Shown piece by piece: positions 25,619 through 34,661 of a stretch of 64,000 nucleotides of DNA; the first letter of the stretch is position 1; each line of letters opens with the position of its first letter. The notes below the pieces were generated by a model. That model worked only from the letters and a program-made list of their open reading frames with translations, searched no databases and was not told the origin of the DNA. This stretch comes from Anaerolineae bacterium. GTDB lineage: Bacteria > Chloroflexota > Anaerolineae > 4572-78 > J111. Where the stretch lies: assembly GCA_023382535.1 (NCBI GenBank), contig JAHDWA010000021.1, positions 88,856 to 152,855 of the forward strand, in the 5' to 3' direction. Position numbers and translations under genes: made by a program.

Positions 25619-27238
25619 ATGGCTATCCATGAAAACGAGTTACGCCCGGTCATCCTGGAATCGGGGATTGAAGTCAAGCCCGTTTACGGCCCGGAAGATA
25701 TTGCCGGCCTCGACCTGGAGCAGACAATCGGCCAGCCGGGGGAGTATCCCTTTACGCGGGGCATCCACCGCCACATGTACCGCGCCCGACCCTGGACCAT
25801 GCGCCAGTACACTGGCTTTGGCAGCCCTGATGAAACCAACCGGCGCTTCCATTTTTTGATCGAGCACGGCCAAAATGCCCTCAACGTGGCCTTTGACCTG
25901 CCCACCCAAATGGGGTTGGATTCGGATGACCCGCTGGCCGAAGGGGAGGTGGGGCGGGTGGGGATGGCGGTGGATACTCTGCGCGACATGGAGGTGGCCT
26001 TCAAAGATATTCCCATTGACCAGATTAGCGTCTCGCTGACCGTCAATGCGGTCACGCCGGTCATCCTAGCCATGTACCTGAGCATGGCCGAGAAGTACGG
26101 CATGCCGCGCGGGCAGGTTCGCGGCACCACCCAGAACGATATACTCAAGGAGTACATTGGCCGGGGGGCCTGGATTTTCCCTGTCGAGCCGTCGCTGCGG
26201 CTGACCGGGGATACAATGGAGTTTTGCGCCAAAGAAGCGCCGCACTATTATCCGGTCAGCGTTTGCGGCTATCACATTCGCGAGTCGGGAGCCACCCCGG
26301 CCCAGGAAATTGCCTATGCTTACGGCATCGCCAAAGCTTATATTCAAGAAGTCATCGGGCGGGGTCTGGGGGTGGATGATTTTGCCGGACGAATTTCGTT
26401 TAATTTTAACATCTACGGCAACCTGTGGGAGCAGGTGGCCAAGTTTCGCGCCGCCCGCCGTTTGTGGGCGCGGCTGATGAAGGAAGAGTTTGGAGCCAAA
26501 AAAGCAAGCACCATGCAGATGAAGATGATCGCCGGGGGCGGCGGCAGCGGCCTGACCATCGAGGAACCGGAGAACAATATTGTCCGTGGGGCTTATTACG
26601 CCCTTATTGCCGCCCTGAGCGGGACACAAACCAGCGCCCTATGTTGTTATGATGAAGCCTATACCATTCCAACTCCCAAGGCGCAGCTCATTTCCCTGCG
26701 CACCATGCAAATCCTGGCCGAGGAGATCGGCCTGTCCGACACGGTAGACCCGCTGGCCGGCTCGTACTACATTGAACGGCTGACCGCCGAGATGGAGCAG
26801 CGCATTGTGGTTGAGATGCGCCAGGTTGACCAGGAGTGGGGCGGCATTGTGCAGGCGGTCAGTGCGGGGTTGATCCAGCAAAAGGTAGCCCGCCAGGCTT
26901 ACGAATACGAGCGCAAGTTGCAGCGCGGCGAGATTGTCAAAGTGGGCGTCAACAAGTATCGGGTGGAGGAGAACGACGAGAAACCCCCGGAGGTTGAACT
27001 TCACCCCTACCGCACTGAAGCCAGGGACGAACAATTGCAACGGCTGGCCCAGGTCAAGCAAGCCCGCAATGCGGTTGAAGTGGAGGCCGCTCTGAACGAA
27101 GTGCGCGACGTGTGCCGGCGGAAACAGAACGTAATGCCGGCCATGATGCGGGCCGTGCAGACATATTGCACTCTGGGAGAAATCATCGAAGTGATGAAGC
27201 AAGTACTGGGTGAGTTTAAGGAGCCAGTGCGGTTTTAA
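25619..27238 (+). CDS. Methylmalonyl-CoA mutase large (catalytic) subunit
   Basis: 539 residues, the TIM-barrel half of an acyl-CoA mutase without fused B12 domain. Seen: YPFTRGIHRHMYRARPWTMR with Tyr54, QNDILKEYIGRG with Gln172 and Arg182, and SGYHIRESGA with His219. These match Tyr89, Gln197, Arg207 and His244 of the Propionibacterium enzyme. The retained Tyr and Arg favour a dicarboxyl-CoA substrate such as methylmalonyl-CoA rather than isobutyryl- or 2-hydroxyisobutyryl-CoA. It would route propionyl-CoA from amino acid breakdown to succinyl-CoA. No MeaB-type GTPase or epimerase gene is near. Confidence 0.93.
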   Translation: MAIHENELRPVILESGIEVKPVYGPEDIAGLDLEQTIGQPGEYPFTRGIHRHMYRARPWTMRQYTGFGSPDETNRRFHFLIEHGQNALNVAFDLPTQMGLDSDDPLAEGEVGRVGMAVDTLRDMEVAFKDIPIDQISVSLTVNAVTPVILAMYLSMAEKYGMPRGQVRGTTQNDILKEYIGRGAWIFPVEPSLRLTGDTMEFCAKEAPHYYPVSVCGYHIRESGATPAQEIAYAYGIAKAYIQEVIGRGLGVDDFAGRISFNFNIYGNLWEQVAKFRAARRLWARLMKEEFGAKKASTMQMKMIAGGGGSGLTIEEPENNIVRGAYYALIAALSGTQTSALCCYDEAYTIPTPKAQLISLRTMQILAEEIGLSDTVDPLAGSYYIERLTAEMEQRIVVEMRQVDQEWGGIVQAVSAGLIQQKVARQAYEYERKLQRGEIVKVGVNKYRVEENDEKPPEVELHPYRTEARDEQLQRLAQVKQARNAVEVEAALNEVRDVCRRKQNVMPAMMRAVQTYCTLGEIIEVMKQVLGEFKEPVRF

Positions 27239-27245
27239 CAGCTCC

Positions 27246-28514
27246 CTATCCTTTGCCCACCGTGGAGGCCGGGCGCAGCATGGATGCACCCAGAGCACCC
27301 AAAAGCGATACCGCGGCAGCCAGCAAGAAGGCCGGGGCGAAAGAGCCGGCGGCGTCGGCGATAGCCCCGGCCAGGCTGGGGCCAATGGCCTGCCCGCTGC
27401 CAAAGAAGAGGGTCAGGAACCCCAGTGCCGCCGGGGCCAGCCGGGGGCCGAGAACATCGCCGCAGGTCGCGGCCATGATTGCCGGGATACTCCAGGCCGT
27501 CAAACCGAATAAAATCGCCGAAAGGGTAAATCCAGGCGGAGCCGGCCAGAGAGCAAACAGGCCAAAAGCTACGACATGGATCAGGTAGACCATCATTAAG
27601 GCCGGTTTGCGCCCGATCCTGTCGGAGATTGTACCCCAGATCAACCCGCACAGCAGGCTGAACCAACCCATCAGCATAAACAATCCTCCGGCGGCGGCGG
27701 GACTATAGCCCCCTTCGGTCACCAGAAATTTGGTAAAAAAGGTCATGTAAATGATGTAGGCCAGGCCAAAGGCGGCATAAACCAGGCCTAGATGCCATAC
27801 CGTCGCCGCTCGATAGACCCGCCCCCATTCCAGCGTCTCAGCCGGGGCAGGACCAGCCTGGGGAGGGTTAAGCTGGACCGCCTCGTTCTCACCCAGGGGA
27901 GACAAGCCTTTCTCAGCGGGCCGGTTTCGCAAAAATAAGAAGTTGCCGACAGCCAGCAGCAACGTGATCCCGCCAAAAATGAACCAGCAGACCCGCCAGC
28001 CGTTCTCTCCATAAGCCGCCAGGAGGGGTGGGACAACCGGGCCCACAAAGATCAAGGCCAGCGATGAACCGGCTACGGCAATGCCGGCCGCTAGGCCCCG
28101 CTGCCGGGAGGCAAACCAGGCTGCCAGCAAGCCCATCACGGGCACGTTGCTAGCGCCGCTGCCAATGCCCGTCAGCACCCTCCATACTAACACCGGCAGA
28201 AAGCCAGCGGCCAGACCGGTCAGCAGCATGCCTATCCCGGCCAGGGCCAGGCCGGCGGTGATTACCCGGCGCGGGCCAAATCGCGCCGCCAGCGCCCCGC
28301 CGATGACCGATAGGGCCGTATAGCCAATCAGATTCGAAGTAGCTAACATGCCGGCCTGGGTGTTGTCCATCCCCAGGCTTGTCTGCATGGCCGGCAGCAC
28401 CACCGTGTAGCCAAACCGGGCCAGGCCCAGTGAACCAAATACAACCAGCGTGCTGATGACCAGCACCACCCAGGCATAATGGAGACGCGGCGTAGACAGC
28501 GTCTCAATCTTCAT
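27246..28514 (-). CDS. Major facilitator superfamily transporter
   Basis: 422 residues with about twelve hydrophobic helices. An MFS loop motif (GALAARFGPRRV) follows helix 2, and a second copy (GTISDRIGRKPA) lies in the other half. ATG 28514 has a good GGAGG site; an upstream extension to 28550 is unlikely. It is convergent with the mutase gene (stops 8 bases apart) and divergent from the transglutaminase-like gene. The substrate is probably an organic anion; not determinable. Confidence 0.88.
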   Translation of the reverse strand: MKIETLSTPRLHYAWVVLVISTLVVFGSLGLARFGYTVVLPAMQTSLGMDNTQAGMLATSNLIGYTALSVIGGALAARFGPRRVITAGLALAGIGMLLTGLAAGFLPVLVWRVLTGIGSGASNVPVMGLLAAWFASRQRGLAAGIAVAGSSLALIFVGPVVPPLLAAYGENGWRVCWFIFGGITLLLAVGNFLFLRNRPAEKGLSPLGENEAVQLNPPQAGPAPAETLEWGRVYRAATVWHLGLVYAAFGLAYIIYMTFFTKFLVTEGGYSPAAAGGLFMLMGWFSLLCGLIWGTISDRIGRKPALMMVYLIHVVAFGLFALWPAPPGFTLSAILFGLTAWSIPAIMAATCGDVLGPRLAPAALGFLTLFFGSGQAIGPSLAGAIADAAGSFAPAFLLAAAVSLLGALGASMLRPASTVGKG

Positions 28515-28602
28515 CGGATTTTTCCTCCATTTAAAACAGGCGCGGGTCAAATTTTTGGTATCAGCCAGGTTCGATTAAAATTCCCCAGCGAGGTCAAGAC
28601 TA

Positions 28603-29313
28603 ATGGAAGATATATTGGCCAGCAGCAGTTGGCGACACTACTTACAACCCACTCAATTTATTGACAGCGATGTAGCCGAGGTGATCGAATTTGCCCGGTC
28701 GAGTGTGGGCGCAGCCAAAACAGAGATCGAACAAGGGGTTAAGCTCTATTACGCTGTCCGCGATGGGGTTCGTTACAGTCCTTACGGCATCACGTTTGAG
28801 CCGGTCAGGTTCAAAGCCAGTTGGCTGCTGCGCGAACAAGTGGGTTTTTGCATCCAGAAAGCGGTTCTCCTGGCCGCTGCCGCGCGAGCAATTGGGATTC
28901 CTAGCCGGCTGGGCTTTGCCGATGTGCGCAATCATCTGGCGACGCCCCGCCTCATCGAGTTGATGCGCACCGACGCCTTCATCTATCATGGCTACACCGA
29001 GCTGTATCTGGCGGGCCGCTGGGTCAAAGCCACGCCGGCCTTCAACCTCTCTTTGTGTGAACGGTTCAAGGTCCAACCGTTGGAGTTTGACGGGCGCATC
29101 GATTCGATCTTTCACCCGTTTGACCAGTTGGGCAACAAACACATGGAGTACCTGCGCGATCACGGCCAGTTTGCCGACTTACCCTTCGAGCGCATGGTTC
29201 GCGCCTTTGAAACCGGCTACCCCCATCTCTACGGACCGGCTGGCCCCGGCTGGCCCAGCAAAGGCGACTTTGAGCGCGAGGTTGCTCAGTTCTCCAAAAC
29301 CAGTAGACCATAA
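28603..29313 (+). CDS. Transglutaminase-like superfamily protein
   Basis: 236 residues. Papain-like core with Cys83 in VGFCIQKAVLL, the RAIGIPSRLGFADVRNH segment and His129 in HGYTELYL. The usual third residue (Asp in WxPVDP) reads T (WVKATPAF), so the triad is incomplete or uses another acid. Such proteins can be proteases or peptide/amide hydrolases. Convergent with the etfA-containing operon. Function not assignable. Confidence 0.78.
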   Translation: MEDILASSSWRHYLQPTQFIDSDVAEVIEFARSSVGAAKTEIEQGVKLYYAVRDGVRYSPYGITFEPVRFKASWLLREQVGFCIQKAVLLAAAARAIGIPSRLGFADVRNHLATPRLIELMRTDAFIYHGYTELYLAGRWVKATPAFNLSLCERFKVQPLEFDGRIDSIFHPFDQLGNKHMEYLRDHGQFADLPFERMVRAFETGYPHLYGPAGPGWPSKGDFEREVAQFSKTSRP

Positions 29314-29364
29314 ACAGCATCCTTCGATACGGGCTTACGTCCTACTCAAGGGTGCTGCGATTTG

Positions 29365-29390
29365 TTAAAAATCCAAAATCCAAAATCGGC
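29365..29390. repeat. ATCCAAA heptamer island
   Basis: Three clean ATCCAAA units between the transglutaminase-like gene and the convergent etfA stop. This is one of the purest copies in the window. Confidence 0.8.
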
Positions 29391-30380
29391 TCATTTGCCT
29401 AACCGCTTCTTAGCCTCCTCGATCAGCGCCGGAATATAGTGGAACAGATTGCCGACAATCCCATAGTGGGCGTACCTGAAGATGGGCGCTTCCGGGTCTT
29501 TGTTGATGGCGACAATCACTTTAGAAGTTTTCATCCCCGATAGGTGCTGGATCGCCCCGGAGATACCGCAGGCGATATAGAGATCAGGCTGGACAGTTTT
29601 ACCGGTCTGCCCGATCTGGTGCTCGTAAGACACCCAGCCGGCGTCAACCGCAGCCCGGCTGGCCCCCAGCGCCCCGCCCATGACCTCGGCCAATGCCTGG
29701 ATGGGCGCAAATCCTTCCGGTCCGCCAACCCCTCGGCCCCCCGACACAATAACCTTCGCCTCGGTCAGGTTAACCCGGCTGTCTGCGGCAGCAAAGCCCT
29801 CGATTTTGACCGCGATCTCCGCTTCCGTCAACACAGAGGCAACGGCCACAACCTCGCCGGTGCGAGTCGGGTCTAAGGCTGGCATTGGAAAGGCCCTGCC
29901 GCGCAGGGTCGCCATGTGGGGCTGGGCCGGGCCGAACGCCACACTGGCCGTCAGACTGCCGGCCAGTATCGGACGGGTAGCGACCAGGCAGCCATTCTCT
30001 ACCCTCAAATCGGTGCAATCCGACGCCAGCCCCACCCCTAACGTAGCAGCGACATACGGGGCCAGTTCCAGGCCGGTGTTGGTCGCGCCAAGTAAGAGTG
30101 CTGCCGGTTGGCGTTCCTGGGCCAATTGGGTCAGCAGGGCAGCGTACGGCTCCAGGCGAAACTGTTTTAAGGAGGCGTCGTCGGCGACCAAAGCCTGGTC
30201 TGCGCCGTACTGAATCGCCTGCTCCGCCAGGTAGCTCACCTGCTCTCCCAACACAACCGCCACCAGTTGGCCGCCCAGTTGATCGGCTACATAACGACCT
30301 GCACTCAGGGTTTCCCAGGACACTGTAGCAGCCTGGCCGTCGTGCTGTTCAATCCAGACAAAGACGGACTGGTCTGACAT
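29391..30380 (-). CDS. etfA: Electron transfer flavoprotein alpha subunit
   Basis: 329 residues. The C-terminal FAD domain shows [10 protein letters not shown], the [20 protein letters not shown] motif and [21 protein letters not shown], all typical of EtfA. With EtfB it takes electrons from acyl-CoA dehydrogenases. It is the last gene of the twelve-gene benzoyl-CoA array, so it may serve the dehydrogenation steps after ring cleavage. Confidence 0.95.
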   Translation of the reverse strand: MSDQSVFVWIEQHDGQAATVSWETLSAGRYVADQLGGQLVAVVLGEQVSYLAEQAIQYGADQALVADDASLKQFRLEPYAALLTQLAQERQPAALLLGATNTGLELAPYVAATLGVGLASDCTDLRVENGCLVATRPILAGSLTASVAFGPAQPHMATLRGRAFPMPALDPTRTGEVVAVASVLTEAEIAVKIEGFAAADSRVNLTEAKVIVSGGRGVGGPEGFAPIQALAEVMGGALGASRAAVDAGWVSYEHQIGQTGKTVQPDLYIACGISGAIQHLSGMKTSKVIVAINKDPEAPIFRYAHYGIVGNLFHYIPALIEEAKKRLGK

Positions 30381-30415
30381 AATGATTTCACCCCAATTTG
30401 CTCAGAAAAGTTAGT

Positions 30416-30490
30416 AACACAGGGTAGCAGGTCGCAAGGTTGCAGGTTGCAAAAGTAATTACTTGCTACCTGGCGACTCTGCACCCTCTT
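30416..30490. repeat. Word-repeat hairpin island (GGTAGCAGGTCGCAAGG type)
   Basis: GTAGCAGGTCGCAAGGTTGC words and the complementary GCTACCTGGCGACTCTGCACC half lie between etfB and etfA. Confidence 0.7.
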
Positions 30491-31284
30491 TATATTACTT
30501 TTTGGGCCACCAACTTATCCAGCAGAGTTTTTGCTGCCTCTGCCGGGACGCCACTAATTACCTCAGCGCCGCCCTTCCTGGTTGGGGGCAAGCTGACCCT
30601 GGTCCATCTGACCTGTGCCCCGGTTGCCCCGACCTGATCGCCCAGCAAATTCAGTTCGGCTAGACCCCAGGTGGGGATGGTGGCTTTGGCCGCTCGGCGA
30701 ATGCCCATAAAACTGGGATAGCGCGGTTGGTTGATTTCCTGAACCACTGTCATCATGATCGGCAGCCGGCTGCTCACTATCTCATGGCCGTCGTCTACCA
30801 GCCGGACAGCGGTTATTGTTCTGGCCGCCGGATCAACTGCTTTGAGAGCGGCTACGTAGGCAAGCTGCGGAAGTCTTAACAGCGCGGCTACCTGCCCGGC
30901 GGTGGCCGCGTTGTGGCTGTCAATCGCCATACAGCCGGCAATGATTAGATCAAACTCACCCATCTTTTTGATGGCCGCAGCCAGAGCGCGGGCCGTGGCC
31001 AGGCTGTCGCTGCCCTCAAAAGCGGGGTCAGACAGCAGGATAGCTTCGTCGGCGCCCATGGCCAGCCCCGTCTTCAAAGCTTCGACGGCTTCAGGTTTGC
31101 CCAGCGATAAGAGGGCCACTGTGCCGCCGTGCGCTTCTTTGAGCTGCAAGCCGGTTTCAAGAGCATATTCATCCCAGGGATTGACGATGCGCGGCCCGCC
31201 CTCGGCCATCAGTTTTAGACCATCCATCAGAATGGATAGTTGGGCCGTATCGGGAACCTGTTTAACCAGGACAATGATTTTCAT
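30490..31284 (-). CDS. etfB: Electron transfer flavoprotein beta subunit
   Basis: 264 residues. Begins MKIIVLVKQVPDTAQ; carries NPWDEYALETGLQLKE, LAMGADEAILL, and the AMP/FAD-side GCMAIDSHNAATAGQVAALL, all EtfB hallmarks. Length is normal. It precedes etfA in the operon, separated by a hairpin island. Confidence 0.95.
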   Translation of the reverse strand: MKIIVLVKQVPDTAQLSILMDGLKLMAEGGPRIVNPWDEYALETGLQLKEAHGGTVALLSLGKPEAVEALKTGLAMGADEAILLSDPAFEGSDSLATARALAAAIKKMGEFDLIIAGCMAIDSHNAATAGQVAALLRLPQLAYVAALKAVDPAARTITAVRLVDDGHEIVSSRLPIMMTVVQEINQPRYPSFMGIRRAAKATIPTWGLAELNLLGDQVGATGAQVRWTRVSLPPTRKGGAEVISGVPAEAAKTLLDKLVAQKVI

Positions 31285-31314
31285 TTGGCGCTCCTCATAA
31301 ATACCGCCACCCCA

Positions 31315-31716
31315 TTACTCCAGGGCCGCCACCCCTTCCAGTTCGATGAGATTCCCCTCTCGGAAAAAGGCCGAGACCTCGAACAAGGCCATCGTGGGGT
31401 AGTGGTTGCCAAAATAGGCGCAAAAGACCCGGCCCAGGGGCTTCAGGTTAGCCACGTAAGAGTCACGGTCACGGACAAAAACATTGAGTTTAACTATATC
31501 TTGGGTGGTACCGCCGGCCTCTTCAACCACTGCTTTGAGGTTTCGCAGGACCTGCTCAAATTGGGCCACCAAATCGCCCGGGGCAACAATATTGCCGTCG
31601 GCGTCGCTGGCATCCTGTCCGGCCAGAAAGAGCAGCCGCCTGCCGGTGACCAGGATACCGTGATTGAAGCCTCTAGGGGCTGGTAAAGAGCGTGGATTAA
31701 TGAGAGTGAGCGACAT
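31315..31716 (-). CDS. RidA-family (YjgF/Rid) protein lacking the catalytic Arg
   Basis: 133 residues. Rid fold with LFLAGQDASDADGN, a helical QFEQVLRNLKAVVEEAG stretch and the C-terminal LIELEGVAALE. The canonical PARS arginine that binds the 2-imino acid carboxylate is replaced by Met109 (HYPTMALFEV), so imine deaminase activity is doubtful. It lies 4 bases downstream of had. A Rid protein within a benzoyl-CoA operon may act on a ring-derived enol or keto intermediate (speculative). Confidence 0.85.
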   Translation of the reverse strand: MSLTLINPRSLPAPRGFNHGILVTGRRLLFLAGQDASDADGNIVAPGDLVAQFEQVLRNLKAVVEEAGGTTQDIVKLNVFVRDRDSYVANLKPLGRVFCAYFGNHYPTMALFEVSAFFREGNLIELEGVAALE

Positions 31717-31720
31717 TATT

Positions 31721-32746
31721 TTACTCCATCACTACCACCGAGCGAATGCCCTCGCCCCGGCGCAGGGTGTCAAAAGCCTCATTGATTTGAGCCAACGGGA
31801 AGTGGGCGGTGACGAGTTCCTTCACTTTAATTTTGCCGGTCCGGGCCAGCTCGATCACCTTGGGGTATTCCGAGGCCGGGCAGCCCAGCGAGCCGACAAT
31901 TTCCATCTCTCGATACATGGTCCGGCCGCTGTTGAGCGTCATCGGTTTGCTGCTGTAGCCGACCAGCACCAGCCGTCCACCGTTGCGGGTGCTGGCAAAG
32001 GCGGCTTCCTGAGTGATCGGCAGGCCAATGGCCTCGAAGGCCACATCCACCCCGCCGCCGCTGAGTTTGCGGATTTCTTTGTCCACCCGCTCCACCTGAC
32101 TGGAGTTGACCGTAGCGACCGCGCCCAACTGTTTGGCCCACTCCAATTTTTGCTCCAGCAAATCTACAGCAATAACCTGTCCTCCGGCAGCGGCAGCCAT
32201 CTGTACCACATTTAAACCAATCCCACCGCAGCCAAAAACAGCCACCACATCGCCCGGCTTGACTCGCCCCCGATTGGCGACGGCCTGGTAGGGGGTGGTG
32301 ATGGCATCGGCGATGATACAACTCTCAATCAAGGGTAGCTCTGCGGGCAGAGCAAAGAGGGCGTGCTGGCTGACGACAATATATTCGGCAAAAGCGCCGT
32401 CAATATTATTGCCAAACATGACCATATTATCGCAAATATTCTCCCGGCCCCGGCGACACGCCTCGCATACACCGCAGCCGTACACCGCCGGCAGCAGCAC
32501 CCGGTCGCCTTCATGCCAGCGAGTCACCCCTGCGCCCACTGCCGCCACCCAACCCGAAGCTTCGTGGCCCAGAATGAGCGGCGGCTTTTTGAAGGTGGGC
32601 ACGTTGTGATCGGTATAGTGCAAATCGGTGTGGCAGACTCCGCAGGCAGCTACTTTGACCAAGACCTCACCCGCTCCCGGCCGCGGGGTAGAGATCTCTT
32701 CTATTTTGAATGGCTGACCAGGACCGTAGAACATAGCGGCTTTCAT
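31721..32746 (-). CDS. had: 6-hydroxycyclohex-1-ene-1-carbonyl-CoA dehydrogenase (Had)-type zinc alcohol dehydrogenase
   Basis: 341 residues. Medium-chain zinc dehydrogenase: [10 protein letters not shown] and [12 protein letters not shown] (catalytic zinc), [15 protein letters not shown] (structural zinc), and [19 protein letters not shown] (NAD). Assigned as Had mainly from context with dch, oah and all four benzoyl-CoA reductase subunits. There it would oxidise the hydroxyl made by Dch to the ketone that Oah opens. The fold alone would also fit other alcohol dehydrogenases. Confidence 0.82.
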   Translation of the reverse strand: MKAAMFYGPGQPFKIEEISTPRPGAGEVLVKVAACGVCHTDLHYTDHNVPTFKKPPLILGHEASGWVAAVGAGVTRWHEGDRVLLPAVYGCGVCEACRRGRENICDNMVMFGNNIDGAFAEYIVVSQHALFALPAELPLIESCIIADAITTPYQAVANRGRVKPGDVVAVFGCGGIGLNVVQMAAAAGGQVIAVDLLEQKLEWAKQLGAVATVNSSQVERVDKEIRKLSGGGVDVAFEAIGLPITQEAAFASTRNGGRLVLVGYSSKPMTLNSGRTMYREMEIVGSLGCPASEYPKVIELARTGKIKVKELVTAHFPLAQINEAFDTLRRGEGIRSVVVME

Positions 32747-32774
32747 AACATTTACCTCCAGTCAATTTTGGACA

Positions 32775-32814
32775 GGAACTAAAATCAATCGTAAATCACA
32801 AATCCAAAATCTAT
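32775..32814. repeat. Degenerate heptamer island
   Basis: AACTAAAATCAATCGTAAATC and CAAATCCAAAATC units fill the gap between dch and had. Confidence 0.6.
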
Positions 32815-33581
32815 TTGTTTTGCCACTCTGCCGGGCGTTTTTCCATAAAAGCAGCCAGACCTTCGTGGGCGTCGTGGGTTTGCATCAGTTCGTCCAGGTA
32901 AAGTTTCTCGACGGCGGCCAGGGCATGGGGGAAGGAGCCGGCCGCGCCCAACCAGGCGGCTTTACGAGTGTAACGCAAAATAGAAGCGCTCAGTCCGACC
33001 AGCTTTTCAATCAGCTCATTGGCTGCAGCCATCAGTTCCTCCGGCGGCGCCACTCGATTAACCAAACCCAGGCGATAAGCTTCGGCGGCGTCAATCGTTT
33101 CGCCGGTTAAGAGTAATTCAAGGGCGCGATGATGAGGGATAAGCCGGGGCAGCATCACCGCGGCCAGCGGCGGAAAGACGCCGACTTTGATTTCCGGCTG
33201 CCCAAATTTGGCCCGCTCCGAAGCGACAATCATATCACAGAAGATGGCTAACTCGCAGCCGCCGCCCAGGGCCGCACCATTCACCACGGCCAGGGTAGGG
33301 ATATTGAGTTCAATCAGCAGGCGAAAGAGGCGATGAAAGCCGTGGATCATCTCGTGAACTTTGTCGGCGGTATGGTCGGCCACGTCCACCCCGGCGGAAA
33401 AGGCTTTGCTCCCCGCCGCAGCCTCGATGACCAGCACTCTAACGGCCGGCTGCTCACGCAGACTTTCCACCGCCTCGACCATCTCGGCCATCATCGGGAT
33501 ATTGATCACATTGAGCGGCGGCCGGTTGAGGGTCAGCCGGGCTGCAGTGCCATCAACTTGAAAATTGATCGTTTGGTACAT
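32811..33581 (-). CDS. dch: Cyclohexa-1,5-diene-1-carbonyl-CoA hydratase (enoyl-CoA hydratase family)
   Basis: 256 residues. Crotonase fold with oxyanion-hole segments AFSAGVDVADHTADKVHEMI and NGAALGGGCELAIFCDMIVASE, and KFGQPEIKVGVFPPLAAV. The VDVADHT...DKV...FHRLFR stretch is what I recall of Dch proteins rather than ordinary enoyl-CoA hydratases. It would add water to the dienoyl-CoA made by benzoyl-CoA reductase. Neighbours had, oah and bcr support this strongly. Confidence 0.88.
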   Translation of the reverse strand: MYQTINFQVDGTAARLTLNRPPLNVINIPMMAEMVEAVESLREQPAVRVLVIEAAAGSKAFSAGVDVADHTADKVHEMIHGFHRLFRLLIELNIPTLAVVNGAALGGGCELAIFCDMIVASERAKFGQPEIKVGVFPPLAAVMLPRLIPHHRALELLLTGETIDAAEAYRLGLVNRVAPPEELMAAANELIEKLVGLSASILRYTRKAAWLGAAGSFPHALAAVEKLYLDELMQTHDAHEGLAAFMEKRPAEWQNK

Positions 33582-33593
33582 AACTCCTCCCGG

Positions 33594-34133
33594 TTACAAC
33601 CCCATTTTTTCGGCCACTTCAGCCACTTCGGCTTCGCTCAAAATATCTTGAGCTGTAGGGAAGAGAATCTGGTTTTCCTTGTTGATGTGGTCGCGCAGCA
33701 TGTCAATGATAGTGTAGGCAGACGTGGCAATATCGCCGGCCTGCTCCACTGCATTGGGCGCGTTGAGCAGCGCCTCCAGCCGGTCTTCCTCGGCCCACAA
33801 TTCCTGGTGATCACCCAGCAGCGCCGCCAGGAGCCCCTGCAAATCTTCCTCTTGCGTCCACAACTCCCGATGCTCTTCGACAATCAGATCAATAATACTG
33901 GGCGTGGGCATGTAAGGACGCAGCACCGGAAAAAGAGCGTCCTCTTCCTTCTGATTGTGCGCCTTAACCTCGGTTTTGATAAACTCGTTAGCCTCTCTAA
34001 TCAGCTTCAGCGCCTCGGCTGAGTAGCCATGCTGGCGCAGGCTATCTGCGCCGCGCTCCATCTTTTCCAGGGCGGCCAGGCCGTGATTGTGCTCTTCGAT
34101 GAATACATTAAACGGGTTTTGAGGCATCTGCAT
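33594..34133 (-). CDS. Hemerythrin HHE-domain protein
   Basis: 179 residues. Non-heme diiron four-helix bundle with the usual ligand pattern: EEHNHGL, HNQKEEDALFPVL, EEHREL, and RDHINKENQILFP. Such proteins bind O2 or NO. ATG 34133 is preceded by AAAGGAG. It sits between the reductase genes and dch, so a protective or sensing role for the oxygen-sensitive reductase is plausible (inference). Confidence 0.9.
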   Translation of the reverse strand: MQMPQNPFNVFIEEHNHGLAALEKMERGADSLRQHGYSAEALKLIREANEFIKTEVKAHNQKEEDALFPVLRPYMPTPSIIDLIVEEHRELWTQEEDLQGLLAALLGDHQELWAEEDRLEALLNAPNAVEQAGDIATSAYTIIDMLRDHINKENQILFPTAQDILSEAEVAEVAEKMGL

Positions 34134-34139
34134 CACTCC

Positions 34140-34197
34140 TTTAGCCGGTAGACGGGGAAAAGTATTCTGTCTACTGTCTACCGTTTACTGGCTACTC
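34140..34197. repeat. Word-repeat hairpin island (GGTAGACGGGG / GTCTACTGTCTACC)
   Basis: CCGGTAGACGGGGAAAAG and the complementary TCTGTCTACTGTCTACCG words lie just upstream of the hemerythrin gene. Same word family as 56262-56340. Confidence 0.7.
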
Positions 34198-34493
34198 TTC
34201 TTCCGTGTGTAAATCGTCTTGAACTGTAACAGCACCAACACCTGGCAATCTTCACAATCCTCGCCCATTTCCGCGGCCTGCACCGGTTCGGCCAGCACTT
34301 CAAAGCCCAGTTGGCTGTACAATTCAGCAGCCTCTTTGGCCTGGCGAGCATCGGCAATGAAGCGCCGCTCCCAGCCCTCAGCAACCAGGGCCGGGTTGGG
34401 GCGGAGTTGAGCCTCGGCCAGGACCCGCCGGGCTTCTTGCTCGATCAGAAGGCTTAACTGCTGTGGGGAATTTGGTGGGTCAGGATCAGACAT
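34185..34493 (-). CDS. Small conserved-looking protein of unknown function
   Basis: 102 residues, not recognised. The N-terminal half is helical and charged (LSLLIEQEARRVLAEAQL, WERRFIADARQAKEAAELYSQLGF). It ends with GEDCEDCQVLVLLQF, a CxxC pair in an acidic loop. Start ATG 34493 is preferred over an upstream start at 34520 that lies in repeat-flanking DNA. It lies between bcrD and the hemerythrin gene in the same direction; the CxxC could hold metal or a redox couple. Function unknown. Confidence 0.6.
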   Translation of the reverse strand: MSDPDPPNSPQQLSLLIEQEARRVLAEAQLRPNPALVAEGWERRFIADARQAKEAAELYSQLGFEVLAEPVQAAEMGEDCEDCQVLVLLQFKTIYTRKKSSQ

Positions 34494-34509
34494 TTTAACC
34501 TTCCTGGCG

Positions 34510-34622
34510 ACAAGGAACACAGAGTTACACAGAGACTCCGCAGACGCGAAGCGCGCAGAGAAGTTCTAAAAATTCCTCTGTGAAACTTTGTGACTTCTCA
34601 GTGTCTCTCCGTGTAACAACTT
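34510..34622. repeat. Word-repeat hairpin island (ACACAGAGTTACACAGAG type)
   Basis: GAACACAGAGTTACACAGAG and ACTCCGCAGACGCGAAGCGC words are followed by complementary CCTCTGTGAAACTTTGTG and GTGTCTCTCCGTGTAAC. It separates bcrD from the small downstream gene and is long enough for a stable hairpin. Confidence 0.75.
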
Positions 34623-34661
34623 CTTGCTCCCTGTACAAGAATCTACTCATAGATACTGCCT

